Below are positions 17,917-23,296 of a stretch of DNA of 64,000 nt, piece after piece. This DNA comes from Oscillospiraceae bacterium. GTDB taxonomy: Bacteria > Bacillota > Clostridia > Lachnospirales > Lachnospiraceae. The stretch spans positions 53,734-117,733 of the forward strand of contig JAETOO010000010.1 of the NCBI GenBank assembly GCA_021771715.1, written 5' to 3'. Every line of letters begins with the position of its first letter. Within the stretch, counting starts at the first letter, position 1. The position numbers were made by a program, and so were the translations under genes. The notes beneath the pieces are model-generated. The model was not told the DNA's origin, searched no databases, and worked only from the letters and a program-made list of their open reading frames with translations.

Positions 17917-18153
17917 TCATCCAATCCCCAGCAGCCACGATCCCACCATCAGGATCAGCGTTGCTGCCACCAGGATCCCTCCGGCCGTAGCCGACACAAC
18001 CGCCTCCCGATTCTCCCGGATCTGCCGACACTTGACCGCGCGCCGGCGGCAGATCTCCGCGGCCTGATCGGTGATACTCAGTGTGTTCTCGCTGCCGGCC
18101 GGCTCGACGACCGCGTAGCTGCCATAGTCGGCTATGGTTATGTACTTGTCCAC
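17917..18153 (-). CDS. Small phage membrane protein, 78 aa
   Basis: Best start is the GTG at 18153 after AGAGGAGGAAGAGAC; an ATG at 18171 overlaps this site. Residues 50-78 form one hydrophobic segment (AVVSATAGGILVAATLILMV) at the C-terminus, so it is probably tail-anchored. The soluble part contains CRRRAVKCRQIREN. Unknown function. Confidence 0.6.
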   Translation of the reverse strand: MDKYITIADYGSYAVVEPAGSENTLSITDQAAEICRRRAVKCRQIRENREAVVSATAGGILVAATLILMVGSWLLGIG

Positions 18154-18167
18154 GTCTCTTCCTCCTC

Positions 18168-18410
18168 TCATACAATCTTCCGCTTATCTTCTTCCGATGT
18201 ATTTAATGCATCGAGGATTAGCCACAACTCACCCAAGCGCATGTTCTCCGGATTACGCATCCGATCGTTAAACGTGCTGATCGGAAGCTTTACCTTCTCG
18301 GCCAGCTTCTTGCGCGGCATATCCTTTCTGGCCATGCCCGCAAGAATCAATGCTTTTGTCTCATTACACCGCGGATCTACACGCGGTTTGCATAAATTCG
18401 TCTTAGGCAT
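18168..18410 (-). CDS. Small helix-turn-helix phage protein, 80 aa
   Basis: After AGGGAGGTGAGGTAG. Residues 30-60 (RKKLAEKVKLPISTFNDRMR then MRLGELWLILDAL) have the lambda-repressor-type helix-turn-helix layout. It is a recurrent small early protein of clostridial phages, possibly a transcriptional regulator of the early operon. The DNA-binding call is from pattern only. Confidence 0.72.
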   Translation of the reverse strand: MPKTNLCKPRVDPRCNETKALILAGMARKDMPRKKLAEKVKLPISTFNDRMRNPENMRLGELWLILDALNTSEEDKRKIV

Positions 18411-18436
18411 CTACCTCACCTCCCTGTACTCCATTT

Positions 18437-18601
18437 TTACTTAAAAAATCCTCCCCAGATCAGAAGCCCGATCACGATCATGGTTGCCAGCATCTTTCCA
18501 CCGAAATCGTACTTCATGACTTTCGTTTCTCCATGCTTCGCCAGTTCAACGCCCAGTGAAAGCATATATAACGCAAGAATCAAAATCTGCGGTATTCCCA
18601 T
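18437..18601 (-). CDS. Small two-helix membrane protein, 54 aa (module 1 peptide)
   Basis: ATG at 18601 after AAGGTGAGATAG, stop TAA at 18437. Two hydrophobic stretches, residues 3-17 (IPQILILALYMLSLG) and 38-52 (MLATMIVIGLLIWGG), around a charged loop with HGETKVMKYDFGGK. It is transcribed divergently from the 105-aa gene at 18715, 113 bases away, the first of three such pairs. Function unknown. Confidence 0.6.
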   Translation of the reverse strand: MGIPQILILALYMLSLGVELAKHGETKVMKYDFGGKMLATMIVIGLLIWGGFFK

Positions 18602-18655
18602 CTATCTCACCTTCTTCTCTATCGCCCCCAGCAGTGAGCTCTCGTTCATTTTGTC

Positions 18656-18684
18656 TTGCTTTTTCTATTTACGTCCACTATACT
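18656..18684 (+). promoter_or_regulatory. Probable promoter of the 105-aa membrane gene
   Basis: TTGCTT, 17-base spacer, TATACT, about 30 bases before the start codon. The box and the bases after it (TTGCTTTTTCT) recur in the promoter of the next module at 19141. Confidence 0.55.
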
Positions 18685-18714
18685 GATTTCAGTATTCTAA
18701 AGTGGAGGTCAAAC

Positions 18715-19032
18715 ATGGATACGATTACTAAGCAGATACTTGATGAAGTCCAAAAATCAAACGAGCAGGTAATTTATTTTTCCGGAATTGAGGATCCATT
18801 TTGTGATATCGCGTCCGCTGGAACAGTTAAAGCATCCCTCGAGTTCTTAGTCGAACACCACTATATAGATGTTTCAAAGGATGACTTCGGCCTCTTACAG
18901 AAGATTTCCATATCATATAGAACGCTTCATCCGATCCGTTACTGTCTGAAACTATTCACCTCGTATCTCTGTAGTAACTGGATTGCTATAGCGGCACTTA
19001 TCATTTCCATAATTGCGCTAATAAAGCAATAA
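18715..19032 (+). CDS. Membrane-anchored small protein, 105 aa (module 1)
   Basis: GTGGAGGTCAAAC precedes the ATG at 18715. Residues 1-80 are soluble and read like a compact winged-helix domain (DEVQKSNEQVIYFSGIED, LEFLVEHHYIDVSKDDFGLL); residues 87-104 (WIAIAALIISIIALIKQ) are a C-terminal membrane anchor. Its 3' end overlaps the 3' end of a 35-aa minus-strand peptide gene by 32 bases. The block reads opposite to the early operon and with the repressor, which suggests expression in lysogeny. No family recognised. Confidence 0.65.
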   Translation: MDTITKQILDEVQKSNEQVIYFSGIEDPFCDIASAGTVKASLEFLVEHHYIDVSKDDFGLLQKISISYRTLHPIRYCLKLFTSYLCSNWIAIAALIISIIALIKQ

Positions 19033-19108
19033 TCGATAATACCAAAGCTGCATAAGACATTTTGCTCTGGGATTTCAGATTATTTCTAATTCTGTTCCAG
19101 AATCTCAC
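19001..19108 (-). CDS. Small membrane peptide, 35 aa (module 2 peptide)
   Basis: GTG at 19108 preceded by an excellent AAGGAGGTGG site, stop at 19001. A basic N-terminus (MRFWNRIRNNLKSQSK) is followed by a single hydrophobic helix (MSYAALVLSIIALLAQLW). The layout resembles small toxins or phage membrane peptides, but no homologue is claimed. It is divergent from the 121-aa gene (111 bases apart) and convergent with the 105-aa gene. Confidence 0.5.
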   Translation of the reverse strand: MRFWNRIRNNLKSQSKMSYAALVLSIIALLAQLWK

Positions 19109-19128
19109 CTACACCACCTCCTTCTCTG
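19106..19128. repeat. 23-bp direct repeat, copy 1 (peptide-gene leader)
   Basis: Identical to 19662-19684. It spans the GTG start and ribosome binding site of the 35-aa peptide gene on the minus strand (CACCTACACCACCTCC on the plus strand). Confidence 0.8.
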
Positions 19129-19140
19129 CTGCAAAATCTG

Positions 19141-19169
19141 TTGCTTTTTCTTCCCTGCCCCTTTATAAT
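19141..19169 (+). promoter_or_regulatory. Promoter of the 121-aa membrane gene
   Basis: TTGCTT, exactly 17 bases, TATAAT; start codon 50 bases downstream. The TTGCTTTTTCT sequence is shared with the module 1 promoter, suggesting common control. Confidence 0.65.
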
Positions 19170-19219
19170 CTTCTTATCAGTACTACCATGTCGAAATATA
19201 ATTATTATCGAGGTTTCAA

Positions 19220-19585
19220 ATGACTCTACAGGAATCAAAGCTTCTGAAATTACTTAATACATTAACCTTTCATTCAGAAGACCCCTTTTTCTATGACCCA
19301 AGCGATGTTTCCTTCCATCTTGCCGAAGATCTGGAACGTATGTTGCCCTGCTACGCATTGTCTTCGGAAATAAATGGGCTAATTGATTCCCTCAAAGACA
19401 AGAAATACATAAAGTCTGTTCCTACATACGGTTTGGACGAAGATCGTTTTTGCCTCACCCAAAAAGGAATCCACAGATTTCAAATTTCTATAGAAGCAGC
19501 GGTTAAATTCCTCGTAACCTCCATTTTGGTTCCCGCCGTCGTTGCTTTTATCACGGCCTTAATCACTGCAATGTTAAAAGGGTGA
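19220..19585 (+). CDS. Membrane-anchored winged-helix-like protein, 121 aa (module 2)
   Basis: Residues 1-90 look like a winged helix (LLKLLNTLTFHSEDPF, LIDSLKDKKYIKSVP, FCLTQKGIHRFQ), and residues 95-118 (AVKFLVTSILVPAVVAFITA) form a C-terminal membrane helix. The architecture repeats that of the 105-aa gene, although the sequences are clearly diverged. A 33-aa minus-strand peptide gene overlaps its 3' end by 23 bases. No ribosome binding site beyond a weak GAGG is seen. Function unknown. Confidence 0.65.
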   Translation: MTLQESKLLKLLNTLTFHSEDPFFYDPSDVSFHLAEDLERMLPCYALSSEINGLIDSLKDKKYIKSVPTYGLDEDRFCLTQKGIHRFQISIEAAVKFLVTSILVPAVVAFITALITAMLKG

Positions 19586-19664
19586 CTACAATCGCCACAA
19601 TCACGCTAAGAGTCGCTGACACGATAATTTCTATTGTGTCTTTCTTAGTCCATCTATTCCCCAC
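19563..19664 (-). CDS. Small membrane peptide, 33 aa (module 3 peptide)
   Basis: GTG at 19664 with the same leader and AAGGAGGTGG site as the 35-aa peptide, stop at 19563. Sequence is MGNRWTKKDTIEII then a hydrophobic helix (VSATLSVIVAIVVTLLTL). It lies divergently 104 bases from the 140-aa gene and convergently with the 121-aa gene. Confidence 0.5.
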   Translation of the reverse strand: MGNRWTKKDTIEIIVSATLSVIVAIVVTLLTLQ

Positions 19665-19684
19665 CTACACCACCTCCTTCTCTG
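19662..19684. repeat. 23-bp direct repeat, copy 2 (peptide-gene leader)
   Basis: Perfect copy of 19106-19128 at the same place relative to a minus-strand small membrane peptide gene. Confidence 0.8.
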
Positions 19685-19768
19685 ACTTGTCCGATTCAAA
19701 CAATTCTTCTATTTTCTTGCAATATTTTTCACATCATGATAAACTCTAAAAAAGGATGTGATATAAAT

Positions 19769-20188
19769 ATGACACTTATGGATGGATTAAATATCGCTGC
19801 TGGTATTGCCAGTATTATCGGGCTTGGTTTTTCATTCTGGATCACCTATCGTACAGGGAAGATTCAAAAAGCCATTGAACTACAACACTTGTCCGAAGAT
19901 TTTAATATACAGCGTCAAGACATCATGGATGACTTGCGCTCCTCCGGGCTTAATGCTGTACGAAACGAATTTCAAGACGGCAAGTCGTTAATATCCGATT
20001 TTCGTTTTCGTCTTCTTTCTTACTCGAAAGAATATAATGACATCCTTTCCAACGAAGAGAAAAGCCATATACAAAAAATGCTTGAACTGCTTGACTCCTC
20101 CCCGGAAGTCCTTCCCAATGATAATGAACGTCAATTTCTCTTTCTATTAGACCAAATAACCAGTAAGCCAAGAATAAGGAGGATTTAA
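19769..20188 (+). CDS. Membrane-anchored protein, 140 aa (module 3)
   Basis: The ATG at 19769 is chosen over 19736 because AAGGATGTGAT precedes it. Here the membrane helix is N-terminal (residues 5-27, GLNIAAGIASIIGLGFSFWI), followed by a charged helical cytoplasmic part (TGKIQKAIELQHLSEDFN; LSNEEKSHIQKMLELLD). It is the third plus-strand member of the repeated divergent layout. A gene for a soluble 123-aa protein follows after 4 bases, so the two form an operon. No family recognised. Confidence 0.65.
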   Translation: MTLMDGLNIAAGIASIIGLGFSFWITYRTGKIQKAIELQHLSEDFNIQRQDIMDDLRSSGLNAVRNEFQDGKSLISDFRFRLLSYSKEYNDILSNEEKSHIQKMLELLDSSPEVLPNDNERQFLFLLDQITSKPRIRRI

Positions 20189-20192
20189 CAAA

Positions 20193-20564
20193 ATGCCCGC
20201 ATTCAACCTCAACCAGATTATTGATAAAATCGATGAAAAAACCAATTCCGGTGAAATCATCTGGATCCCCTACAACGTTATGGACGACACAAACCCATAT
20301 TCCCTCAAATACTTCTCTACAATTAGCGAATTGCGCAACGGCGAAGGGTACGTAACCAAGTTCCAATCTGGCCATATATTTTTAATCCCCGGCATTGATG
20401 GCCAGTATTATCTTTTTGTGCAGGCGAATCCATCCTGTTTACCTGCTGCCCTGAATTATGGTTCCTCTTATCTCGCGTATAGCTCAAGGCTTGAGTCTCT
20501 ATACCACAAGATATCGGATTCCTTTAATCCAGTAGACACTTTTCTACGTCAACTTCTGAACTAG
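20193..20564 (+). CDS. Hypothetical soluble protein, 123 aa
   Basis: ATG 4 bases after the upstream stop, with AAGGAGGATTTAACAAA as ribosome binding site. No membrane segment. Sequence has alternating beta strands (SGEIIWIPYNVMDDTNP, GHIFLIPGIDGQYYLFVQ) and a helical end (LESLYHKISDSFNPVDTF). I do not recognise the family. Co-transcription with the membrane-anchored 140-aa protein suggests a joint role. Confidence 0.7.
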   Translation: MPAFNLNQIIDKIDEKTNSGEIIWIPYNVMDDTNPYSLKYFSTISELRNGEGYVTKFQSGHIFLIPGIDGQYYLFVQANPSCLPAALNYGSSYLAYSSRLESLYHKISDSFNPVDTFLRQLLN

Positions 20565-20612
20565 AGCGTGGGACTCTGAGTTCCTTTCTAAGAACATCTT
20601 TCGTAAACTTGA

Positions 20613-20648
20613 CCATCCTCCTGTATGAAAGCGCTAGCAGGAGGATGG
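20613..20648 (+). other. Strong 11-bp hairpin, with a possible 20-aa reading frame after it
   Basis: CCATCCTCCTG (20613-20623) pairs perfectly with CAGGAGGATGG (20638-20648) around a 14-base loop. There is no T-run. It is directly followed by GGAGGTC and a 20-codon frame at 20654-20716 (MFIVAITKVKIYTT start). The hairpin would hide the AGGAGG in RNA. It may serve as terminator of the plus-strand block or as a translation lock; the small frame is weakly supported. Confidence 0.5.
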
Positions 20649-20685
20649 AGGTCATGTTTATCGTTGCGATAACTAAGGTAAAGAT

Positions 20686-20916
20686 TTATACCACCTCTCT
20701 TTCACCTGCACTATAAGGAAACAAATATTGCAAATCGGAATCCGGAAAGAATACGTCTCTTATGACTACGCATTCGTTGTATAACCATTGTGATTCTCCA
20801 TTAAACCTTGAATATATTGTCCTCATTGAGCAACCAATACATTTTGCGATATCCGACCTCGTTATTCCCTTTCTTTTCATCTCCGCCTCAAGATTATTGC
20901 ACTTTACCACAATCAA
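20686..20916 (-). CDS. Cro-like small helix-turn-helix repressor
   Basis: About 76 residues. Residues 12-45 (EAEMKRKGITRSDIAKCIGC then MRTIYSRFNG) are a classic Cro/CI helix-turn-helix. It is divergent from the CI-like gene across three operators, so it is the likely lytic-side regulator. The GTG at 20925 lies inside the GAGGTG ribosome binding site, so the TTG at 20916 is the more likely start. It is the first gene of the leftward lytic transcript. Confidence 0.8.
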   Translation of the reverse strand: MIVVKCNNLEAEMKRKGITRSDIAKCIGCSMRTIYSRFNGESQWLYNECVVIRDVFFPDSDLQYLFPYSAGEREVV

Positions 20917-20937
20917 TTTTCTCACCTCTTTCGTTCC

Positions 20938-20955
20938 ATTGCGGTATTCCGCAAT
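20938..20955. promoter_or_regulatory. Operator O1 of the lysogeny switch
   Basis: ATTGCGG-TATT-CCGCAAT, a perfect 7-bp inverted repeat between the Cro-like start and its promoter. It is the best-conserved of three related sites. Confidence 0.75.
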
Positions 20956-20965
20956 TTCTATCTAT

Positions 20966-20994
20966 ACTATATTGCGGTATTTCGCATTTGTCAA
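20966..20994 (-). promoter_or_regulatory. Leftward lytic promoter with operator O2 in its spacer
   Basis: On the minus strand TTGACA (20994-20989), 17 bases, TATAGT (20971-20966). The spacer is almost exactly filled by O2 (20971-20988, ATTGCGGTATTTCGCATT), so repressor binding would block RNA polymerase directly. Confidence 0.8.
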
Positions 20995-21012
20995 GAATTA
21001 TTTTTATGCTTT

Positions 21013-21053
21013 TTTGCGAAATTTTGCAATTTCCTATTTACATATAGCATACT
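21013..21053 (+). promoter_or_regulatory. Operator O3 and probable repressor promoter
   Basis: O3 is TTTGCGAAATTTTGCAAT (21013-21030), an imperfect match to O1/O2. Its right end contains TTGCAA, which with 17 bases and CATACT (21048-21053) gives a plausible rightward promoter for the CI-like gene; binding at O3 would then autoregulate it. Confidence 0.6.
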
Positions 21054-21086
21054 TTGTAGTAATATCAGGCTATGGAGGTGAAAAAA

Positions 21087-21578
21087 ATGCAACGTTCGAT
21101 TATATTAAGAAAACTAATGGAAGATAGAAATCTGAAAGTGTCCGATATTTCTAAAACAAGTGGCATTGCATATTCCACAGTTAAATCCATTTTTGAGAAT
21201 GGCACAGAGAAAGCGAGCTATATTAATATATGCAAGATATGTTCCTCGTTGGGTATTACCCCTGACGAATTAGAAGAGATAGCGAAAGGCAACCTTAGTA
21301 TCCCCTCGCCAATTAGTGCAAACGATTCTTCTCTTTTAGAAAAATATCACGCCCTCGACCCTTCCGGCCAGGAGCACGTCAACATAGTCCTCGACTGGGA
21401 GGCCGCCCGCGTCCAGCAACTCACCGAGCTCCGCTCTCGCTTGGCAGCCATCGTTGAGTTTCCGCAAGATTCTGCCTCCGATCTTGTCCTGAATGCTGCC
21501 CACGAAGACGAAACCTGTACGCCAGAAGAACGTCGTGCAGGAGATTCTATTATGATGGACGATTCCGAATGGGAGTGA
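21087..21578 (+). CDS. CI-like phage repressor
   Basis: 163 residues from the ATG at 21087, placed by GGAGGTGAAAAAA. Residues 1-65 form a Cro/CI helix-turn-helix (DRNLKVSDISKTSGIAYSTV then ICSSLGITPDELEEI). The C-terminus is short and lacks a LexA-type Ser/Lys peptidase core, so inactivation is probably by the adjacent ImmA-type protein rather than by RecA-stimulated self-cleavage. It overlaps no gene; ImmA starts 5 bases later. Confidence 0.88.
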   Translation: MQRSIILRKLMEDRNLKVSDISKTSGIAYSTVKSIFENGTEKASYINICKICSSLGITPDELEEIAKGNLSIPSPISANDSSLLEKYHALDPSGQEHVNIVLDWEAARVQQLTELRSRLAAIVEFPQDSASDLVLNAAHEDETCTPEERRAGDSIMMDDSEWE

Positions 21579-21582
21579 TATT

Positions 21583-22044
21583 TTGACATACGAAGATCTA
21601 ATGATAGAATCAGAAAAACATGATCTGATTATAAAAGAAAAGAATTTGCCCGGGTATAAAGGGCGCATATACAAAAATAGAATTGCGGTGCGCGGAAATA
21701 TTCCTTCTGCTGAAAAATCCTGCGTGCTCGCAGAGGAGCTCGGCCACTACTACACTACTGTCGGCGACATCCTTGATCAGTCCTCGGTCGAAAACCGTAA
21801 GCAGGAACTCAGAGCGCGGCTATGGGCCTACAATAAAATGATCGGGCTGTTCGGCATCATTAGAGCATACGAGCACGGCTGCCGAAGTGCGTCGGAGATA
21901 GCAGAATACCTAAACGTGACGGTAGAGTTCTTGCACGATGCGATTTCTCAATACCGAAGTAAATATGGTGTATGTGTTGAAGTTGACAACTATATTATCT
22001 TCTTCATGCCAAGCCTAGCGGTAATGGAAAGAATATCGGATTAA
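21583..22044 (+). CDS. ImmA/IrrE-family metallopeptidase-like protein
   Basis: 153 residues from a TTG start after GGAGTGAT. These proteins cleave the cognate CI-type repressor to induce the prophage. The zinc motif reads LAEELGHYYTT (residues 49-59): the first His of the usual HExGH is Glu (E51), while E52 and H55 remain. The C-terminal part (RLWAYNKMIGLFGIIRAYEH, then EIAEYLNVTVEFL) is standard for the family. Whether the variant is catalytic is uncertain. Confidence 0.85.
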   Translation: MTYEDLMIESEKHDLIIKEKNLPGYKGRIYKNRIAVRGNIPSAEKSCVLAEELGHYYTTVGDILDQSSVENRKQELRARLWAYNKMIGLFGIIRAYEHGCRSASEIAEYLNVTVEFLHDAISQYRSKYGVCVEVDNYIIFFMPSLAVMERISD

Positions 22045-22075
22045 ACCGCTACGGCGGCAGAAAGGAGGGGGTTAT

Positions 22076-22312
22076 CTGGATATACAGTATTCAAAACAAT
22101 CAATCAAATTTCTGAAAAAGCAGGACACCGTCACCCGAAAACGTATTATCAATGCGATTAATCTCCTTCCTGCAGGAGATGTGAAAGCCCTGCAGGGCAG
22201 GCGCGGCTATCGGCTTCGTGTTGGCGATTATCGTGTAATTTTTGATGTGAATGGGAATATTCTTCTTATCGAAGCTATCGGAAACCGTGGACAGATTTAT
22301 AAAGGAGTGTGA
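22076..22312 (+). CDS. RelE/ParE-family toxin with CTG start
   Basis: 78 codons in frame from a CTG at 22076 that sits 5 bases after AGGAGGGGG; there is no ATG, GTG or TTG in a suitable place. The protein (DIQYSKQSIKFLKKQD start) has the RelE core: LPAGDVKALQGRRGYRLRVG then DYRVIFDVNGNILLIEAIG. The family cleaves mRNA at the ribosome or poisons gyrase. The antitoxin gene starts 5 bases after its stop; toxin-first order is as in higBA. Confidence 0.82.
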   Translation: MDIQYSKQSIKFLKKQDTVTRKRIINAINLLPAGDVKALQGRRGYRLRVGDYRVIFDVNGNILLIEAIGNRGQIYKGV

Positions 22313-22317
22313 TTTAT

Positions 22318-22554
22318 ATGACCGCAGTAAAAGAGCGAATTATAGGGGCCGTATCACTTATGAATGAAAAAGAAGCTGAATTTTTCTGGAAATTAATTCA
22401 GAACCGTTATGTTATCTCTCCTAAACGCTGGAATGACATAGACGCTGTGGAACCAGACGAGATAGATTTAATGATGCTGCAGGAAATTGAAAACAATCCT
22501 GATTGTCATGAATTTGTTTCTCAGGAGGACGCATTAAAAGAACTCGGCCTATAA
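22318..22554 (+). CDS. Antitoxin of the RelE-type pair
   Basis: 78 residues from ATG 22318, whose spacing to AAAGGAGTG is better than the GTG at 22309. Acidic and helical, ending CHEFVSQEDALKELGL, a tail typical of clostridial antitoxins of RelE-type pairs. It should bind and neutralise the upstream toxin and autorepress the operon. No clear DNA-binding fold is visible at the N-terminus (TAVKERIIGAVSLMNEKEAE). Confidence 0.75.
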   Translation: MTAVKERIIGAVSLMNEKEAEFFWKLIQNRYVISPKRWNDIDAVEPDEIDLMMLQEIENNPDCHEFVSQEDALKELGL

Positions 22555-22572
22555 CAGAAAGGAGCTGTTACC

Positions 22573-23118
22573 ATGCCATTGCCAAAAGAAAAGTCCCATA
22601 CCATTGAGGACATCTACAATCTCCCGGACGGCCGGCGCGCGGAGCTGATCGACGGCCTGCTCTACGATATGGCACCGCCGAGCCGGATACACCAGAAACT
22701 TGTTTCTCAATTCACTCAGATCATCGGACAGCACGTCCGTTCTCAGGGAGGCTCCTGCGAAGTCTATCCCGCCCCATTCGCGGTGTTTTTGAACGCAGAC
22801 GAGGAAACTTACGTTGAGCCGGATATCAGCGTCATATGCGACAAGAGCAAGCTCTCAGACAGGGGTTGCGAGGGCGCGCCGGACTTCATCATCGAAGTTG
22901 TCTCACCGAGCAGCCGGAGAATGGATTATTCCACCAAAAACGCCCTTTATCTGGACGCCGGCGTCCGTGAATACTGGATCGTCGATCCGGCAAAAGAGCG
23001 TACCACCGTCTACCGCTATGAGGAGGATGCCGCCCCTACGATCATTCCCTTCGATCAGGCGATCCAGGTGGGCATATACAGCGACCTGAGCATTACCATA
23101 TCTGATCTGCTCAAATAA
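22573..23118 (+). CDS. Uma2-family (DUF820) putative endonuclease
   Basis: 181 residues, AGAAAGGAGCTGTTACC before the ATG. The restriction-endonuclease-like core is visible: LPDGRRAELIDGLLYDMAPPS (its Glu), YVEPDISVICD (Asp) and PDFIIEVVSPSS (ExV variant of ExK), with LDAGVREYWIVDP at the end. Uma2 proteins are abundant in cyanobacteria and some Firmicutes; no biological role is established. It is the last gene of the plus-strand lysogeny group before the integrase. Confidence 0.9.
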   Translation: MPLPKEKSHTIEDIYNLPDGRRAELIDGLLYDMAPPSRIHQKLVSQFTQIIGQHVRSQGGSCEVYPAPFAVFLNADEETYVEPDISVICDKSKLSDRGCEGAPDFIIEVVSPSSRRMDYSTKNALYLDAGVREYWIVDPAKERTTVYRYEEDAAPTIIPFDQAIQVGIYSDLSITISDLLK

Positions 23119-23127
23119 ATAGCAAAA

Positions 23128-23155
23128 CCGCCCCGGTGCGCCAACACCGAAGCGG
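23128..23155 (+). terminator. GC-rich hairpin after the Uma2 gene
   Basis: CCGC and CGGTG pair with CACCG and GCGG around CGCCAA, starting 10 bases after the stop codon. No long T-run follows, so termination may be partial. Confidence 0.5.
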
Positions 23156-23168
23156 ATTTACATAGATG

Positions 23169-23245
23169 CTATACAGGCTCCGGAGAGTCTGTATAATCTT
23201 CCCTCATCAAGAAGATTATACCACAATCCTCCGGCACCTGTATAG
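23169..23245. repeat. Nested inverted repeats upstream of the integrase
   Basis: Outer arms 23169-23185 and 23229-23245 pair as CTATACAGG/CCTGTATAG plus CCGGAG/CTCCGG with one 2-base mismatch. Inside, TATAATCTTC (23192-23201) pairs perfectly with GAAGATTATA (23211-23220) around a 9-base loop. The whole 77-base element could fold as one long hairpin in RNA or be a multi-site DNA target for integrase or excisionase. Confidence 0.75.
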
Positions 23246-23263
23246 GTGTTATTTTTATACTTT

Positions 23264-23279
23264 TGTGCGACGTCGCACA
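23264..23279. repeat. 16-bp perfect palindrome, copy 2
   Basis: TGTGCGACGTCGCACA, 17 bases before the integrase start and identical to 7547-7562. Its position suggests an operator over the integrase promoter or leader. Confidence 0.75.
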
Positions 23280-23296
23280 GACAAGGAGGAATTTTT

